This document shows positions 36,287-47,300 of a stretch of 64,000 nt of DNA, piece after piece. A program made the translations under genes and the position numbers. This stretch comes from Euborellia annulipes (taxonomy: Eukaryota; Arthropoda; Insecta; Dermaptera; Anisolabididae): the NCBI GenBank assembly GCA_023213315.1, contig JAKCPI010000440.1, forward strand, positions 1 through 64,000, given 5' to 3'. The notes beneath the pieces were generated by a model. The model was given only the letters and a program-made list of their open reading frames with translations. It had not been told where the DNA came from and did not search any database. Position 1 is the stretch's first letter, and the number at the start of each line of letters is the position of its first letter.

Positions 36287-36440
36287 TTTTTTTTTTTTTT
36301 TAACATTCACACTTTGTTTTCTCATTCACACTCACATTCACACACAAATTCACACAGTATTTTCGGCAACTTAGGCCATTTAAGACTTTTAACGATACTA
36401 GTATTTTTAATAATATATCTATTGGGGGTCGAGGCATTTC
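36287..36440 (-). mobile_element. SINE-A, 5'-truncated
   Basis: Tail and body only, in the intron position right after the THAP exon; T run at 36288-36302 on plus. Confidence 0.65.
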
Positions 36441-36904
36441 TATATACTCAGTTAATTGCATAAATTTATCATACTAAACAAAATATTTTTTGTATATAAC
36501 ATTATGAGATTTATATAAATTAATACTTTTGGTAATTAAACAAATATATTAATAAATATATTTTTTGTTTATATTTTATTTTTTGTAACCATTTTTCCAT
36601 TAAACTAATGATAATTTCTTTTTTTAATTGACTAATCAACAGCATTAGGAAGAGAATGATTGCCGCAACATTTAATTTTTTTTTATACATATATGCATAT
36701 CAAAACGACCTGCGGTTGAAATAAAATAATTTTTAAAGAGTTTTTCCTTCATGAGAAAATTTTTGCTCACATAATTTTCCAAAAAAAAAGGCCCGAAATT
36801 TGATGATATATTAACATTACGTTCAATAGGAAATTCAATGTTTTCATCTTTTCAATATGGCGGCTGTGACGTCATTTAGGCGACAACTTTTATTCCAAAG
36901 CTTC

Positions 36905-37176
36905 CAGGGCCGTAGCCAGAAAATAATTTCGGGGGGTTTGATTTGGTGGAACAGTAGAAAATCATAAAATCGTTTTAATAAAATAAATAAAATGGTGTTA
37001 CTTATCATATATATTTATTAGAAAACCATTACCAGAATTTTGTTTGTAGTGATTGATTAACTATTATGTTGTGTATAACAACAAAGTAAGACGGGCGCAC
37101 TAAAATAAATATCTTTTTTTTTATTTCGGGGGGGGATCAATCCCCCTTGATCCCCCCCCCCCTGGCTACGGCCTTG
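36905..37176. mobile_element. hAT-type MITE inside the P-like element
   Basis: Ends CAGGGCCGTAGCCAG and CTGGCTACGGCCTTG, flanked by the exact duplication AAAGCTTC (36897-36904, 37177-37184). 272 bases, with G and C runs just inside the ends. Confidence 0.8.
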
Positions 37177-37443
37177 AAAGCTTCCCTCCCTACCTCCCTG
37201 TTCTATTCACACCTCGTTTCTTTTCTTCCCTTTGATAAGACATTTCATTCATTTAGGTTATAATAAAGGTTTAGAAAACAAATTATTGAGGCCAAAGGCC
37301 GGAAAATAAAAACAAATGATGATAGTTGTCACCAGAGTTGAGGTTTTTTTTTTTTTAATAATTTGGCAGTTTTTACGTAAAAACAAACTATTGCTGGTGT
37401 AAAAAAAAAAAAAACCAATGAAGTACGTGGCTGTTGATTTATA

Positions 37444-37755
37444 TACAAGGAAGGAAGCAGGTGCAGCCAAAAATAAAGCCTCCTATTTTTTTACAATCAA
37501 TGAGACGTTTCGAGAAAACTTTATTTCCTCATCATCAGTCTTTCAAATTGTATTTGTCCCGGAGTTGTTAAAAGGGCACAATACATTTATTATGTATTTT
37601 CTTTATGGGTGTGTTATTCATTGACTTGTTCAGTGAGAACGGGACAAATACAATTTGAAAGACTGATGATGAGGAAATAAAGTTTTCTCGAAACGTCTCA
37701 TTGATTGTAAAAAAATCGGAGGCTTTATTTTTGGCTCCACCTGCTTCTTCCTTGT
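37444..37755. repeat. Inverted repeat with hammerhead-like motif in both arms
   Basis: Arms 37444-37561 and 37640-37755 are about 97% identical inverted copies around a ~78-base spacer. Each contains CTGATGATGAGGAAA...TTTTCTCGAAAC. CTGATGA, a pairable stem (GAGGAAA/TTTTCTC) and GAAAC resemble a hammerhead ribozyme core, known from Penelope-like retroelements. Confidence 0.7.
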
Positions 37756-37923
37756 AAAAAAAAAACTCAGCTCAGATATTCATGCTTATAATTATTTGAC
37801 ATTTAATAATTCTTTTTTTGGATAATTTTATATTCAAAAAAAGATGAGATGCTTTTAATCCAAATTTTGTTTTTTTTTTCTTTATTAACCATAAAAAAAT
37901 TCTTCTTGTAAGTTCAAATTAAG

Positions 37924-38426
37924 AAAAAATCTGGTGGGACTGGTCGCACAGCACACAACTTTCTCATACCTTCGGTAATCTAAAGTGTTATGTTCTGTGC
38001 TTGTCACACCAGATTTTTTTGTGTCGACTATTCAGCCGATATATTAGATTTCAAGATGTAAAATTTATAAGTATGGGAAAGTATTTATATTTTGTTAACC
38101 ATGGCAACCATTTCTCCTATCTTCCCTATGAAGTACAAGAGTAAAGTGTGCTTCAGAAGATTTCAATGGCAAAATGAGAATATATATTTTAAAGAGCATC
38201 TAAAAAAATAACTTCATAGAGAAGATAGGAGAAATGGTTGCCATGGTTAACAAAATATAAATATTTTCCCATACTTATAAATTTTACATCTTGAATTTTA
38301 ATATATCGGCGGAAACTAAATATATGTCGACACGAAAAGTCTGGTGTGACAAGCACAGAAGACAACTTTCGATTACCGAAGGTAAGAGAAAGTTGTGTGC
38401 TGTGTGACCAGTCACACCAAATTTTT
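37924..38426. mobile_element. Two HPE fragments in inverted orientation
   Basis: 37924-38214 (plus) and 38215-38426 (minus) are head-to-head halves, each with its terminal hairpin, joined near CTAAAAAAATAACTTCATAG. The distal parts with palindrome and microsatellite are missing. Confidence 0.7.
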
Positions 38427-38850
38427 CAATATTGTAGCCATGATGATGGGACATTGTAGTTCGAAACTGTGAAATTTTGTACAAAATCAGTTATCGAATA
38501 ATAAAAAAAAAAAATTCTGAAAAATCGATATTTGCAATCATCCAAATTCCATTCATTCTTCCAAAAATGTTTTTTGTTGATGGAGAGGAAAGGGGTTTCG
38601 TCAATCCAATCAATAACCTCCTAACTCATAGCGTCTCCCGGACTGACTTGAACTAATTTATTAGAATTTGAACTTACTCTTGTAATAATTTTACCGTTTT
38701 TTTTTTTTAGATCTTTCTATGAAGAACAGGATCTGCTTTTTTTTTTTACTAAATTTGCGAGAGTATTTTGTTTTATCCTAGGATAGCTCGATCAAGTCCT
38801 TTTTTGAGGTGGATAATGGTCCTCACCGCCATTGCGAACATAATATTTAA

Positions 38851-39243
38851 GGTGCGCGTCTCGGGGTGCTAATTTTGGGAGATTGCGGCCACAAATTTGA
38901 AGCTATCGACCTCAAATTTTTTTTAAATTAAAACTATTTATAATATCTACAACTTACATAAGCCCTTTTTTTGATTTTCGAAAAAATAAATTTTTTTTTT
39001 TATATTAATCTCATTAAATAAAAGATATTTTTAAAAAATCAGCTCTATATCTTATAGATAATTAAATTAGTAATCATTGTGTTAAAAAATAATTAATATT
39101 TTGCTCTTAATTAATTAGCTGGAAACTTTAAAATGAAATGGAATAAAACGCTTGTTTCTCTACGGGCAGAACTAACGCCATCTCTTGCCGCATAGGGTAA
39201 CCAGTTCTTGAATCGGCTATTAACGGTTTTTCGAGACGCGCAT
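38851..39243. mobile_element. TTAA-family element
   Basis: Starts after TTAA with GGTGCGCGTCTCGGGG and ends TCGAGACGCGCATAAT; the right target is degraded. Internal CTACAACTT inverted words as in the other copies. Confidence 0.7.
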
Positions 39244-39557
39244 AATAAATTTGAAAACAGTTCTTTTTTATTTTTTTTAAATATGTATGAAAAATATACG
39301 GAGCAGCGAGCTCGGCCACCTGCTAGCAGATCACTCGAGCGACTGATGCTAATTTTTAAAACTTGAATGGCACTAATTTTAAAAGTGTAAATAAAAGTCT
39401 TTAGACTTTAGATAATTTAGGCTTTATTCTCTAGATTTGCGATGGATATTGCTATAGGGGGCAATTTAGACCCCAAAAATCGTTAAAATAATTATTTACA
39501 AGAAGTAAATAACTGTGGCTATCTATTTTATTTTATTTTTTATCTTGATCTTAACAT

Positions 39558-40992
39558 TATTATTATTATTTATTTATTTAGATTATACATACAGTACAAT
39601 ACATACAGGTGTCAATATTGGCCCCTCAACCAATGTGATCAATTTGCTGTTCGCTGACGATCTTCTGCTACTTAGTGAATCACCATCCGATGTGAAGAGA
39701 GGACTCAACGCACTTCATGAATTCAGCGAAGATCACAAGCTGAAAATAAACACCAATAAAAGTAAAATTCTCATTTTCCACAAAGGGAGACCCAGCGGAC
39801 AGAGTGTTTTTAAATTAGGAGAAGATATAATCGACAGTGTTTCCGGTTTTTCCTACCTTGGCGTACCTTTCGCTCGATCTGGAGTCTTTTTGGAAGCTGC
39901 CAACAACGCTCTTGCGAGGGCTCGCATGGCATCTGGAGTGGTGCTCGACATATTAGCCAAATCTAAATGCAAAAGTTGGGACTCTCAGCTAAAGTTATAT
40001 CTCTCGATGGCCAGAAATACTCTATTATATGGATCCCCCATATGGTCTCACCGTTATTGCAACTGCATTGAAAAATCCCAAGTTTACTTTTTTAAAAAAC
40101 TACTTCACCTTCCCAGAAGCACCCCCAATTCTGTGGTCAGGCTCGAGACAGGGTTGGTTCATCTTTCCCACTCCGTGGTTAAGCTCACTCTACGTTGGAT
40201 TCTCAAGATTCTTTCGATGGAAGCCAACAGATACCCAAGGGTCTGCTTCGTGAGAATGATGGATGTGGCAGAGTCGTCCAATATCAAATACAATTGGCTA
40301 GGTCAGGTGAAGGCATTGCTAAAGGAGGCCGGATTCGGCACCGTTGCAATCGACGACCCTTCAACAATACGGCATTTGCTGGGAGGACCACTGGATGACT
40401 TTAAACAAAGACTGATCAGCAAAGATGTGGAATTCATTAATAGATCCAATTTCAGTCTATACTACAGAAATATTTTTCTACCACCACTTCCAAACGAATT
40501 CGGTCCCCAAGAATATCTAACAAAAAAAGCCAGATTCCCATTTACAAGACTATTTGCCCAGGTTAGAGTGGCGGGTCAGTATACCCTCAAGATTACGGTG
40601 AAGAGCAACACCCACCTTATAGACCAAAAACAGCTCTGCACCTTATGCAATCTTCAAGAACATGAAACATTATACCATGTTGTAATAAAATGTCCAATTT
40701 ATGACCCGGTCCGAAGGCACTTCCTTTCGGACTTTTTGCGGGTCTCTGAGGACCAGTTTCCGGACATTCTGACCCAAGAAACCCAAATGAGCAGTCTCTT
40801 CTTCTTCATGGATGGTGCTATGAAGACCAGAGCCTTCGTACTGAACGAATAATTGGATTTTGGGAGGTGCCCCATTGCCAACTGATAAACATGCCTTCTT
40901 AACAATAGTATGTAAATTTTTGTAATTTTTTTTCCTTTTTTTCTCTCCTCTCATCTTGTACTGTATGTATAATCTAAATAAATAAATAATAA
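39558..40992 (+). mobile_element. LINE insertion, 5'-truncated with inverted 5' piece
   Basis: Flanked by an exact 13-base duplication TTGATCTTAACAT (39545-39557 and 40993-41005). Bases 39558-39598 are the reverse complement of the element's own 3' end (40957-40992, TGTACTGTATGTATAATC plus AAATA tail). Sense sequence begins at 39599. This is the signature of target-primed reverse transcription with twin priming. The 3' end is a short AAATA simple tail. Confidence 0.85.
39602..40852 (+). pseudogene. Non-LTR retrotransposon reverse transcriptase, C-terminal part
   Basis: Open frame continuous to the stop at 40852. It enters within the reverse transcriptase palm, with the catalytic FADD motif in INLLFADDLLLLSES, continues through the thumb (SYLGVPF, WSHRYCNC) and ends with a C-x2-C-x7-H-x4-C zinc knuckle (CTLCNLQEHETLYHVVIKC) typical of Jockey-group/R1-like LINEs; the clade is not decided. 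Upstream in-frame codons (39515-39601) come from the target and the inverted piece, so their methionine is spurious. The endonuclease and most of the RT are missing, so it is dead on arrival although its remaining frame is intact, implying a recent insertion. Confidence 0.8.
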
Positions 40993-41005
40993 TTGATCTT
41001 AACAT

Positions 41006-42640
41006 GTAATTTGTGTATAACACTGTATAATATATTTTAGCAACTCTTTTTTTTAAGTTGTATTGTACTTAATTGTAAATATCCTTGTATATAAATGGAC
41101 AATAGTCTGTAAGGAATTAAACTATTAATCTAAAAAGTCTAAAAGTTATATCTATCTGTTTTTGGTCCATGGCCCACCCTGTATATCAGCTCTCAATTAC
41201 ATAATTATTATATCCAGAAGTTTGATCAGGATTTGTGCCTTGTCTTTTAATTTCTAACAGCGTGGGGCCTCTAAATAAAAATTTTTATTCTTAAACACTC
41301 AGAGCCAAATTTTGACATCATTAGATCTGCATCTTCTATAAATAATGTTGTTAAAAATAAATATTGAATTGGGGGTGGGGGGTGGAGGGGTATTCAAGAA
41401 TAGATGCTGATCTATTAGTTTAAGAATACGTCGTTTATTTCTTATTTTATTTATGGGCTAATAAAATGAAAAAAGAGAACAAACGGGATATCAATTTTTA
41501 GAATGAAATAAAAATGCCTATAAACCTATAAAAGCAGGGCACAATTCCAAAAAAACATGAGGGTAATAATCTGCTAGAGGAAATAGATATAAGGTCTGTT
41601 CGTTTCGCTTGCCATTGCAGTATAAATTACACATTTTACCCTGTTCGTTTCATGACTTGCATTCTGTTACAGGTCAGAAAATGTAGAGTGTGAATTGCGA
41701 TCATAGCGCCAAAGCTTTAGTTAATGACCACCTTTTGTCGCCATTTTTTCTCAATCCACTTCGATTTAAATAAATAATATCGACAATAAAAAAGATATGT
41801 AATATTTATATTCATTATTTTTTAATTAATTAATTTTCTTTATTATTATTATTATTTATTTAAGGATTAACGTTATAAAAAATATTCAAAACAATCCAAA
41901 ACAAAAATGACATCTGAAGGTTAGGTTAGTTTATTTAAAAAAAAAAATGTAAATGATTTCTTAGGAATTTCTTTAATTTGTCATCAAATGACCAAAAACA
42001 GTTTTACATAAATTAAAATTCAAGTTTATGAATAAAAATGAGTGTGGCGCGGTTTGATTTTAATAACTAAATGTCAGATTAATTATTATTTCAACTAATA
42101 ATCGCCTTTTAAATCCTTAGATAATGAGACTTTAATTTGAAGAAGAGAGACACACAAAAAAAAAAAGAGAAGGTAACGACTTCAAAATTACCCTCTCCAT
42201 GAATATGCATGTCTTGAAATTTCTCTGAAATTATTTTTTAAATATTTGACAATTATTAATTTTTTTTTTTTTTTTTTTTTGAATTCCAAACTTAATTAAA
42301 GTAGTCCTGGATTGGTCTTAAGGCCAGCCTATTTAATTGATTTGAACGCATCTGTGACGTCTTGTCAGTTACTGAGTAGAGGGCCCGCACCGGGGAATAA
42401 CCCGACTAATCACATCGTGTCTCGTAAATCCTCATAATCTTTTTTTTATATCATACCAAAATATTACATCTAACTGTGGTGTCGGCCGATGACGTCATCC
42501 GGGCGAGTGCTTCCTTTGGCCGCAAGATCGCATAAGTGGACGTCCACAGGGGGGGGGGGGATTTGAAATATGAAGAGTTAAATAGAATTTGTTAATTTCT
42601 TGGATCCCTTTGATTGCGATTTATTACTTTTAAACTGTTT
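41006..42640. other. No gene recognised
   Basis: AT-rich DNA. CCACCCTGTATATCAG at about 41174, with GTGGGGCCTCTAAATAAAAA near 41263, resembles 62595-62670 and may be an old transposon end. Confidence 0.35.
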
Positions 42641-42645
42641 ATTAA

Positions 42646-43027
42646 GGTGCGTGTCTCGGGGTGCTAATTTTGGGAGATTGCAGGCCACAATTTTGAAGCT
42701 ATCGACCTCAAATTTTTTAAAATTAAAGCTATTTAAAATATCTACAACTTATAGAAGCTCTTTTTTTGATTTTCGAAAAAATAAATTTTTTTTTTAGATT
42801 AATCGCATTAAATAAAAGATATTTAAAAAAAAGGAGCTCTATAAGTTGTAGATAATTAAATTAGTAATCATTGTGTTAAAGAATAATTAATTTTTTACCC
42901 TTAATTAATTAGCTGGAAGCTCTAGAATGAAATGGGAAAGTTCCCTTATATTCCTATGGGGAACACTAACGCCATCTCTTGCCGCCTCGAGTCAATCGTG
43001 TTTTAACGGTTTTCCGAGACGCGCACC
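42646..43027. mobile_element. TTAA-family element, intact
   Basis: 382 bases between two TTAA copies (42642-42645, 43028-43031), with ends GGTGCGTGTCTCGGGG and CGAGACGCGCACC. Contains CGCCATCTCTTGCCGCC and inverted CTACAACTTATAGA words. Non-coding, a good family reference. Confidence 0.8.
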
Positions 43028-43490
43028 TTAATAACAAATTTCATTGTGTATTTGTGTAGCCGAGAATGGGGTAGCCCCGTTCACCTAAGGGAGAAATTAA
43101 TTGAACTGACAAAAAATTTATAAAATTACATGAAACAATAGCTTAACATATTAGTATGTAATCTGAAGGTTACAGTCTGAAATAATACTTTTATTGTATA
43201 AAAATTAAAAAAAGTACTTTGATCGGTATTCCCCCACATGCGGGGTAATGACGATCAGGCATTTTTGCATGCTAAATATATGAGAGAAAAGGAAAATAAA
43301 AAAAAAAACATAATAAATGTCAAGATATTGTATTGAAACAAAATAGTCACAAAGATAATATGAAAACGTTTTTGTACTATTATAACAAAAAGTGGATATG
43401 TAGGTTTCTCAAACACCTGTCCCAAATATAATTATCTGGACTATCAAATCCACTGCAATTATATTTTTGACAAACAAGAAGACCTTATGG

Positions 43491-44095
43491 CAGGGGCGTA
43501 TATAGAAATTTTTTCGGGGGGGGGGGGGGGCCTGAACTCAAAAATTTTTCTGCGGAAATTTTTTTCTTTTGCGGAATCTAAGTTTTCCATCCTGCGGAAA
43601 AATTTGTTGCACTGATGTCTGTATATCCCTTATATGTATTATGTGTATGGGAAATTTCGGGGGAGGGGGGGCGGGCCCCCTTAGCCCCCCTTATATACGT
43701 CCCTGCCAGAGGCGTACCGAGGCAGTTGGAGGCCTGGGGCGGCACTAGAAGAGGGTGCCCTATATTAATTTTTTTTTTGGGGGGGGAGTAAAAATTTTCC
43801 CTGATCTCAAAAATTTTTCTGCGAAATTTTTTTTTCGCGGAACCAAATTTTCCCGTCCGAAAAAATATTTTATCTTTTTTGAGAGACACTAAATTTGCTC
43901 GCGGAAAATTTTATCTTGCGTTGAACCAAAATTTTTCATTTTTCACGCCCCTAGATCCGGCCCTGCCGCAAGGGCCCCGGGGCCTCTCAAAGGGAAATTT
44001 TCATGAAATTTTTTTTTTTGTAAATATATGGGGCCTATGACGGCTCGGGGTCTGGGGCGGACCGCCCCACCCCCTCGGTACTCCACTGGTCCCTG
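43491..44095. mobile_element. hAT-type MITE, outer element of a nested pair
   Basis: Ends CAGGGGCGTATATAG and TTATATACGTCCCTG, target CCTTATGG at 43483-43490 and 44096-44103. Removing the inner element and one duplication leaves about 215 bases. G runs just inside the left end. Confidence 0.75.
43707..44088. mobile_element. hAT-type MITE, inner element
   Basis: Ends CAGAGGCGTACCGAGG and CCTCGGTACTCCACTG, target GTCCCTGC at 43699-43706 and 44089-44096, i.e. inserted seven bases from the end of the outer MITE. A further hAT-like right end, CCCTAGATCCGGCCCTG, lies inside near 43970. Confidence 0.75.
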
Positions 44096-44241
44096 CCTTA
44101 TGGCTACGGAATGAGCCTCTCTCGATCAATCACAATAAACGGGGTTTGAGATGACTGGGTACGAAATATCTTGGATAAATCAACAGGGAGGGATCTCGGT
44201 GTGATATTCAAATAAAAGCTCGCTTGTTTTTTTAATGATGT

Positions 44242-44247
44242 TTTATT
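44242..44247 (-). terminator. Poly(A) signal AATAAA of TpnC copy 2
   Basis: AATAAA on the minus strand about 60 bases after the TAA stop of TpnC copy 2, in an AT-rich 3' UTR. It is the first canonical hexamer in the right orientation. Confidence 0.5.
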
Positions 44248-44308
44248 AAATAAATAAAATTTACGTATTTACAAAGCAAAAAGGTCCTCCTAAATTTGTC
44301 CAGTATTT

Positions 44309-47300
44309 TTATTCACCCGTCATGACTTCCATAAACTCTGCAACAAACAAACAAACACTTTTGTTTTTGTTTTATATTATTCAATTAAATGTAATAAAAT
44401 TAGCATTTTCCGAAAGGTCAAGTCAAGAGGTCAGAGAGGTTATTTAAATAATGAACATGAGCAATCAATTTATGACAAAAATAGAAAATAATTATATTTT
44501 TTACAAAAGAGATCAAAGAAAAAAAATCTGGTGTTACTGGTGGTCGCTTACCAAAGTTGTGTTCTGTGCTTGTCACACCAGATTTTTTGTGTTGAGATAT
44601 ATTTAGTGTCCGCCGATATATTATAATTCAAGATGTAAAAGATGGGAAAATATTTATATTTTGTTACCATGGCAATGATTTCTCCTATCTTTCCTATAAA
44701 GTACAGTAATGCCCAATTGCACCGTTTGACATTTATGCCTCTCTTTACTAAGTGTGCTTAAACTAAAGCGTCTCTTAAATAAATTGTTTGTTTGAACCGC
44801 AAGATTTTAATCATGGAATAGTAAAGAAAAATTTTATAAATGTTCAACATGGCAACGTTGTAAATTTTAGTGATATTCTGGTGATTTTTGATAAAATTGA
44901 CAGATGTTAATAATAATAATTTTGTTTATTATTTGAATATTCTTAAATTAAATTAACTACATATTGTTTATAAATATTAATTAATTTCAGAAAAATATGA
45001 AAATAGAAAACAAAATATTGATTTTCATGATTATAATTTTTTTATTTAAATTAATAAGGAAAGAATTGAACATCAAATTATACCTCTTTAGAAAATTATC
45101 TATTAAATTATATTTAAATATAAAAATATAATAGAAAAATTGCAATGTTAATAATAATTAGTTCATTGGTGAGTCCTGTTGTTAGTGTAAAAAATTTTTT
45201 TAAATAAATTAAACCTGTAGAGCCTACAAAATATCGTTTTGTCCTATATTAAACTATGTGACAATTAAGAAGTTTTATTTTATATTCTCTTACTAGAGAC
45301 ATGCAAGTTCAACTGCATATCTAGGCCAAATATAAAAAAAAATATATATATATGTATATATACGGGGTACCTATATATTTTATAATACATACTGTATTTT
45401 ACTATTTCCAAAAAATTCCAAAATCCTTTATTTCCATAATATTTAGATCATCTTCGAAAATAGAGTTCATATTGTTCATGTTTTTTATAAAAAAATCTAG
45501 ATCGAATAAAAAAATTTATTATTATTAGATAATTAATATTACATTATCAATATAATTTGGAATAGATGTCATTTATTTAACAGAAAATTGTTTTTTAGGT
45601 TAAGCATACGCTAAGCCCCCGAAATCGAGAGCTTAGATTTAAGTTAAAATTTAGACATTTAAGCTTGACTTTGCAAGCGATACAACGAAATTTGGAAAGT
45701 TAAGTATTATTTAGCGTTAAATAATGCTTAACTCGTACGGTGCAATTGGGCATAAGAGGTCTTCATAAGATTTCAATGGCAAAATGAGAATATACATTTT
45801 AAAGAGCATATAATTGATTTTTGAATTTTAATCAAAATCGTTGGAGAGAATTTTGAGTAAATCGAAAAAAACTGAAAAAGTGCATCAGTAAAGTACTAGT
45901 ACTCTTTGGCCAATTTTGTTCTAAGGGTGCGATTATGTTGGAGCTGCCATAATAGCTTTGTCTTAAAGGCACTGTGTAAAAGTTTAAACTGTTTTTAATC
46001 TCTATAAATTGGTATTTGATTCTAGATATTAATAGAAAACGTGAATATTGGTGTGGATGGAGCTGATCGGAGGTGAAGTTTTTGTTTAGTCTGCATAATG
46101 TTATAATTGACAGAGAAGGTTTTGAACATAACCTCCTATTTTCAAAATATATCTATGTCAAAATTCACTATGATTTTAAATAAATATATTAAAAATATTT
46201 TAACTGTTAAATTTATTAAATTAAAATATTAGCGTAAATTAAATTATTAATAAATTTGTTTATTAATTAAATAAACCATTATTAAGATTATTATATATTA
46301 TATTAAATATAATAGATATTAAATATAAATAGATTTAAAAGTTGATTGAATTAAAGTGGCAGAAAAACGTCAAACAAATAGTAAGTAAAATTATTTATTT
46401 GAAATTAAAAAAAAAAAAATACTGTAGATTATCTTACAATTTGTTTGTGTTTTTTGTGCCACTTCATTCAATAGTTTGTCTAGAAAAATATATTATTCAA
46501 ATTTTTCTCTTTTTTATTCCCCAATGAGGGCCTAGAAATACTTCACTTATTAAAATGTCTATATCCATCTCCGATCAGAGCGTCGATAAGAGCAAAGAAA
46601 ATGAATCGGGATCAAAGAACGATTCTCAGCCCAGCTCTAATATAAACAGCTCTATTCAAAAGCATGTATATATTTTCTTTGCTATGCTCTTATCGACGCT
46701 CTTATCGCTTATCGCAGCTCCAACATAAAATCTTCGTGTCACGTCCCATGAGGGTGCCTAACTTAAATATAAAATTTCAAATTCCTAGCTCTTTTCGTTC
46801 TTGAAATATTTTTCTCACAGACAGACAATATCTCTAAATATTTCAAAATTTCCTGAATTAAAACGAACCTTCAAAATCGACGGTTCCAGATCCATCAGAA
46901 TCAATTTCTTCAATCATCATATCCAATTCCTCTGATGTAATTTTATCATCGAGTTCTTTGAAAATTTCCTTTAATACGTCTGTTGTTATGTAGCCATTGC
47001 CTGTGGAAATGCTCATAATTATACTATATCTACCCGCAGAATAGTGGAAAGGAAAATATAAATAAATACCGCACCTTCTTTATCGTATAATCGGAACGCC
47101 TCTCTTAATTCTTGTTCCATTGCTTCAGCATCTTCTTCAACTAGAAATCGGGCAGCGAGAGTACAAAATTCCTCAAAAACAAGTTCACCAGAACCTAAGA
47201 AAATAAAATTACAGATGAGAAAGAATTTTGATAAATGAGAAGAAGAAACCGCCGCCGTACCGTCTTCGTCAACTTCTTCAATAATTTCCTCTAATGTGTC

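Larger units (their letters stand above)
35720..37200 (+). mobile_element. P-like element with THAP exon
   Basis: TIRs CAGGGAGGTAGGGAGTGACA and TTCCCTCCCTACCTCCCTG, flanked by the exact 8-base duplication TTCTATTC (35712-35719, 37201-37208). Subterminal inverted GGCCATATTGAAAA/TTTTCAATATGGC pair near 35800 and 36855. It contains a THAP-coding exon, as P transposases do, plus a truncated SINE-A (36287-36440) and a hAT MITE (36905-37176). The catalytic domain is missing, so it is non-autonomous. Assignment to the P superfamily rests on THAP plus 8-base targets. Confidence 0.75.
44521..46830 (+). mobile_element. HPE element split by two insertions, in TpnC intron 5
   Basis: HPE pieces at 44521-44706, 45756-45925 and 46733-46830 read continuously once the insertions 44710-45752 and ~45926-46732 are removed. 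The terminal hairpin has an internal deletion. Confidence 0.65.

Noticed and set aside
39515..39601. N-terminal methionine and hydrophobic segment of the LINE reading frame
   Set aside because: These codons derive from the target flank and the inverted 3' piece of the LINE, not from a real protein N-terminus.
40670..41023. Minus-strand frames over the LINE 3' end
   Set aside because: Antisense shadows of the reverse transcriptase coding region and its 3' UTR.
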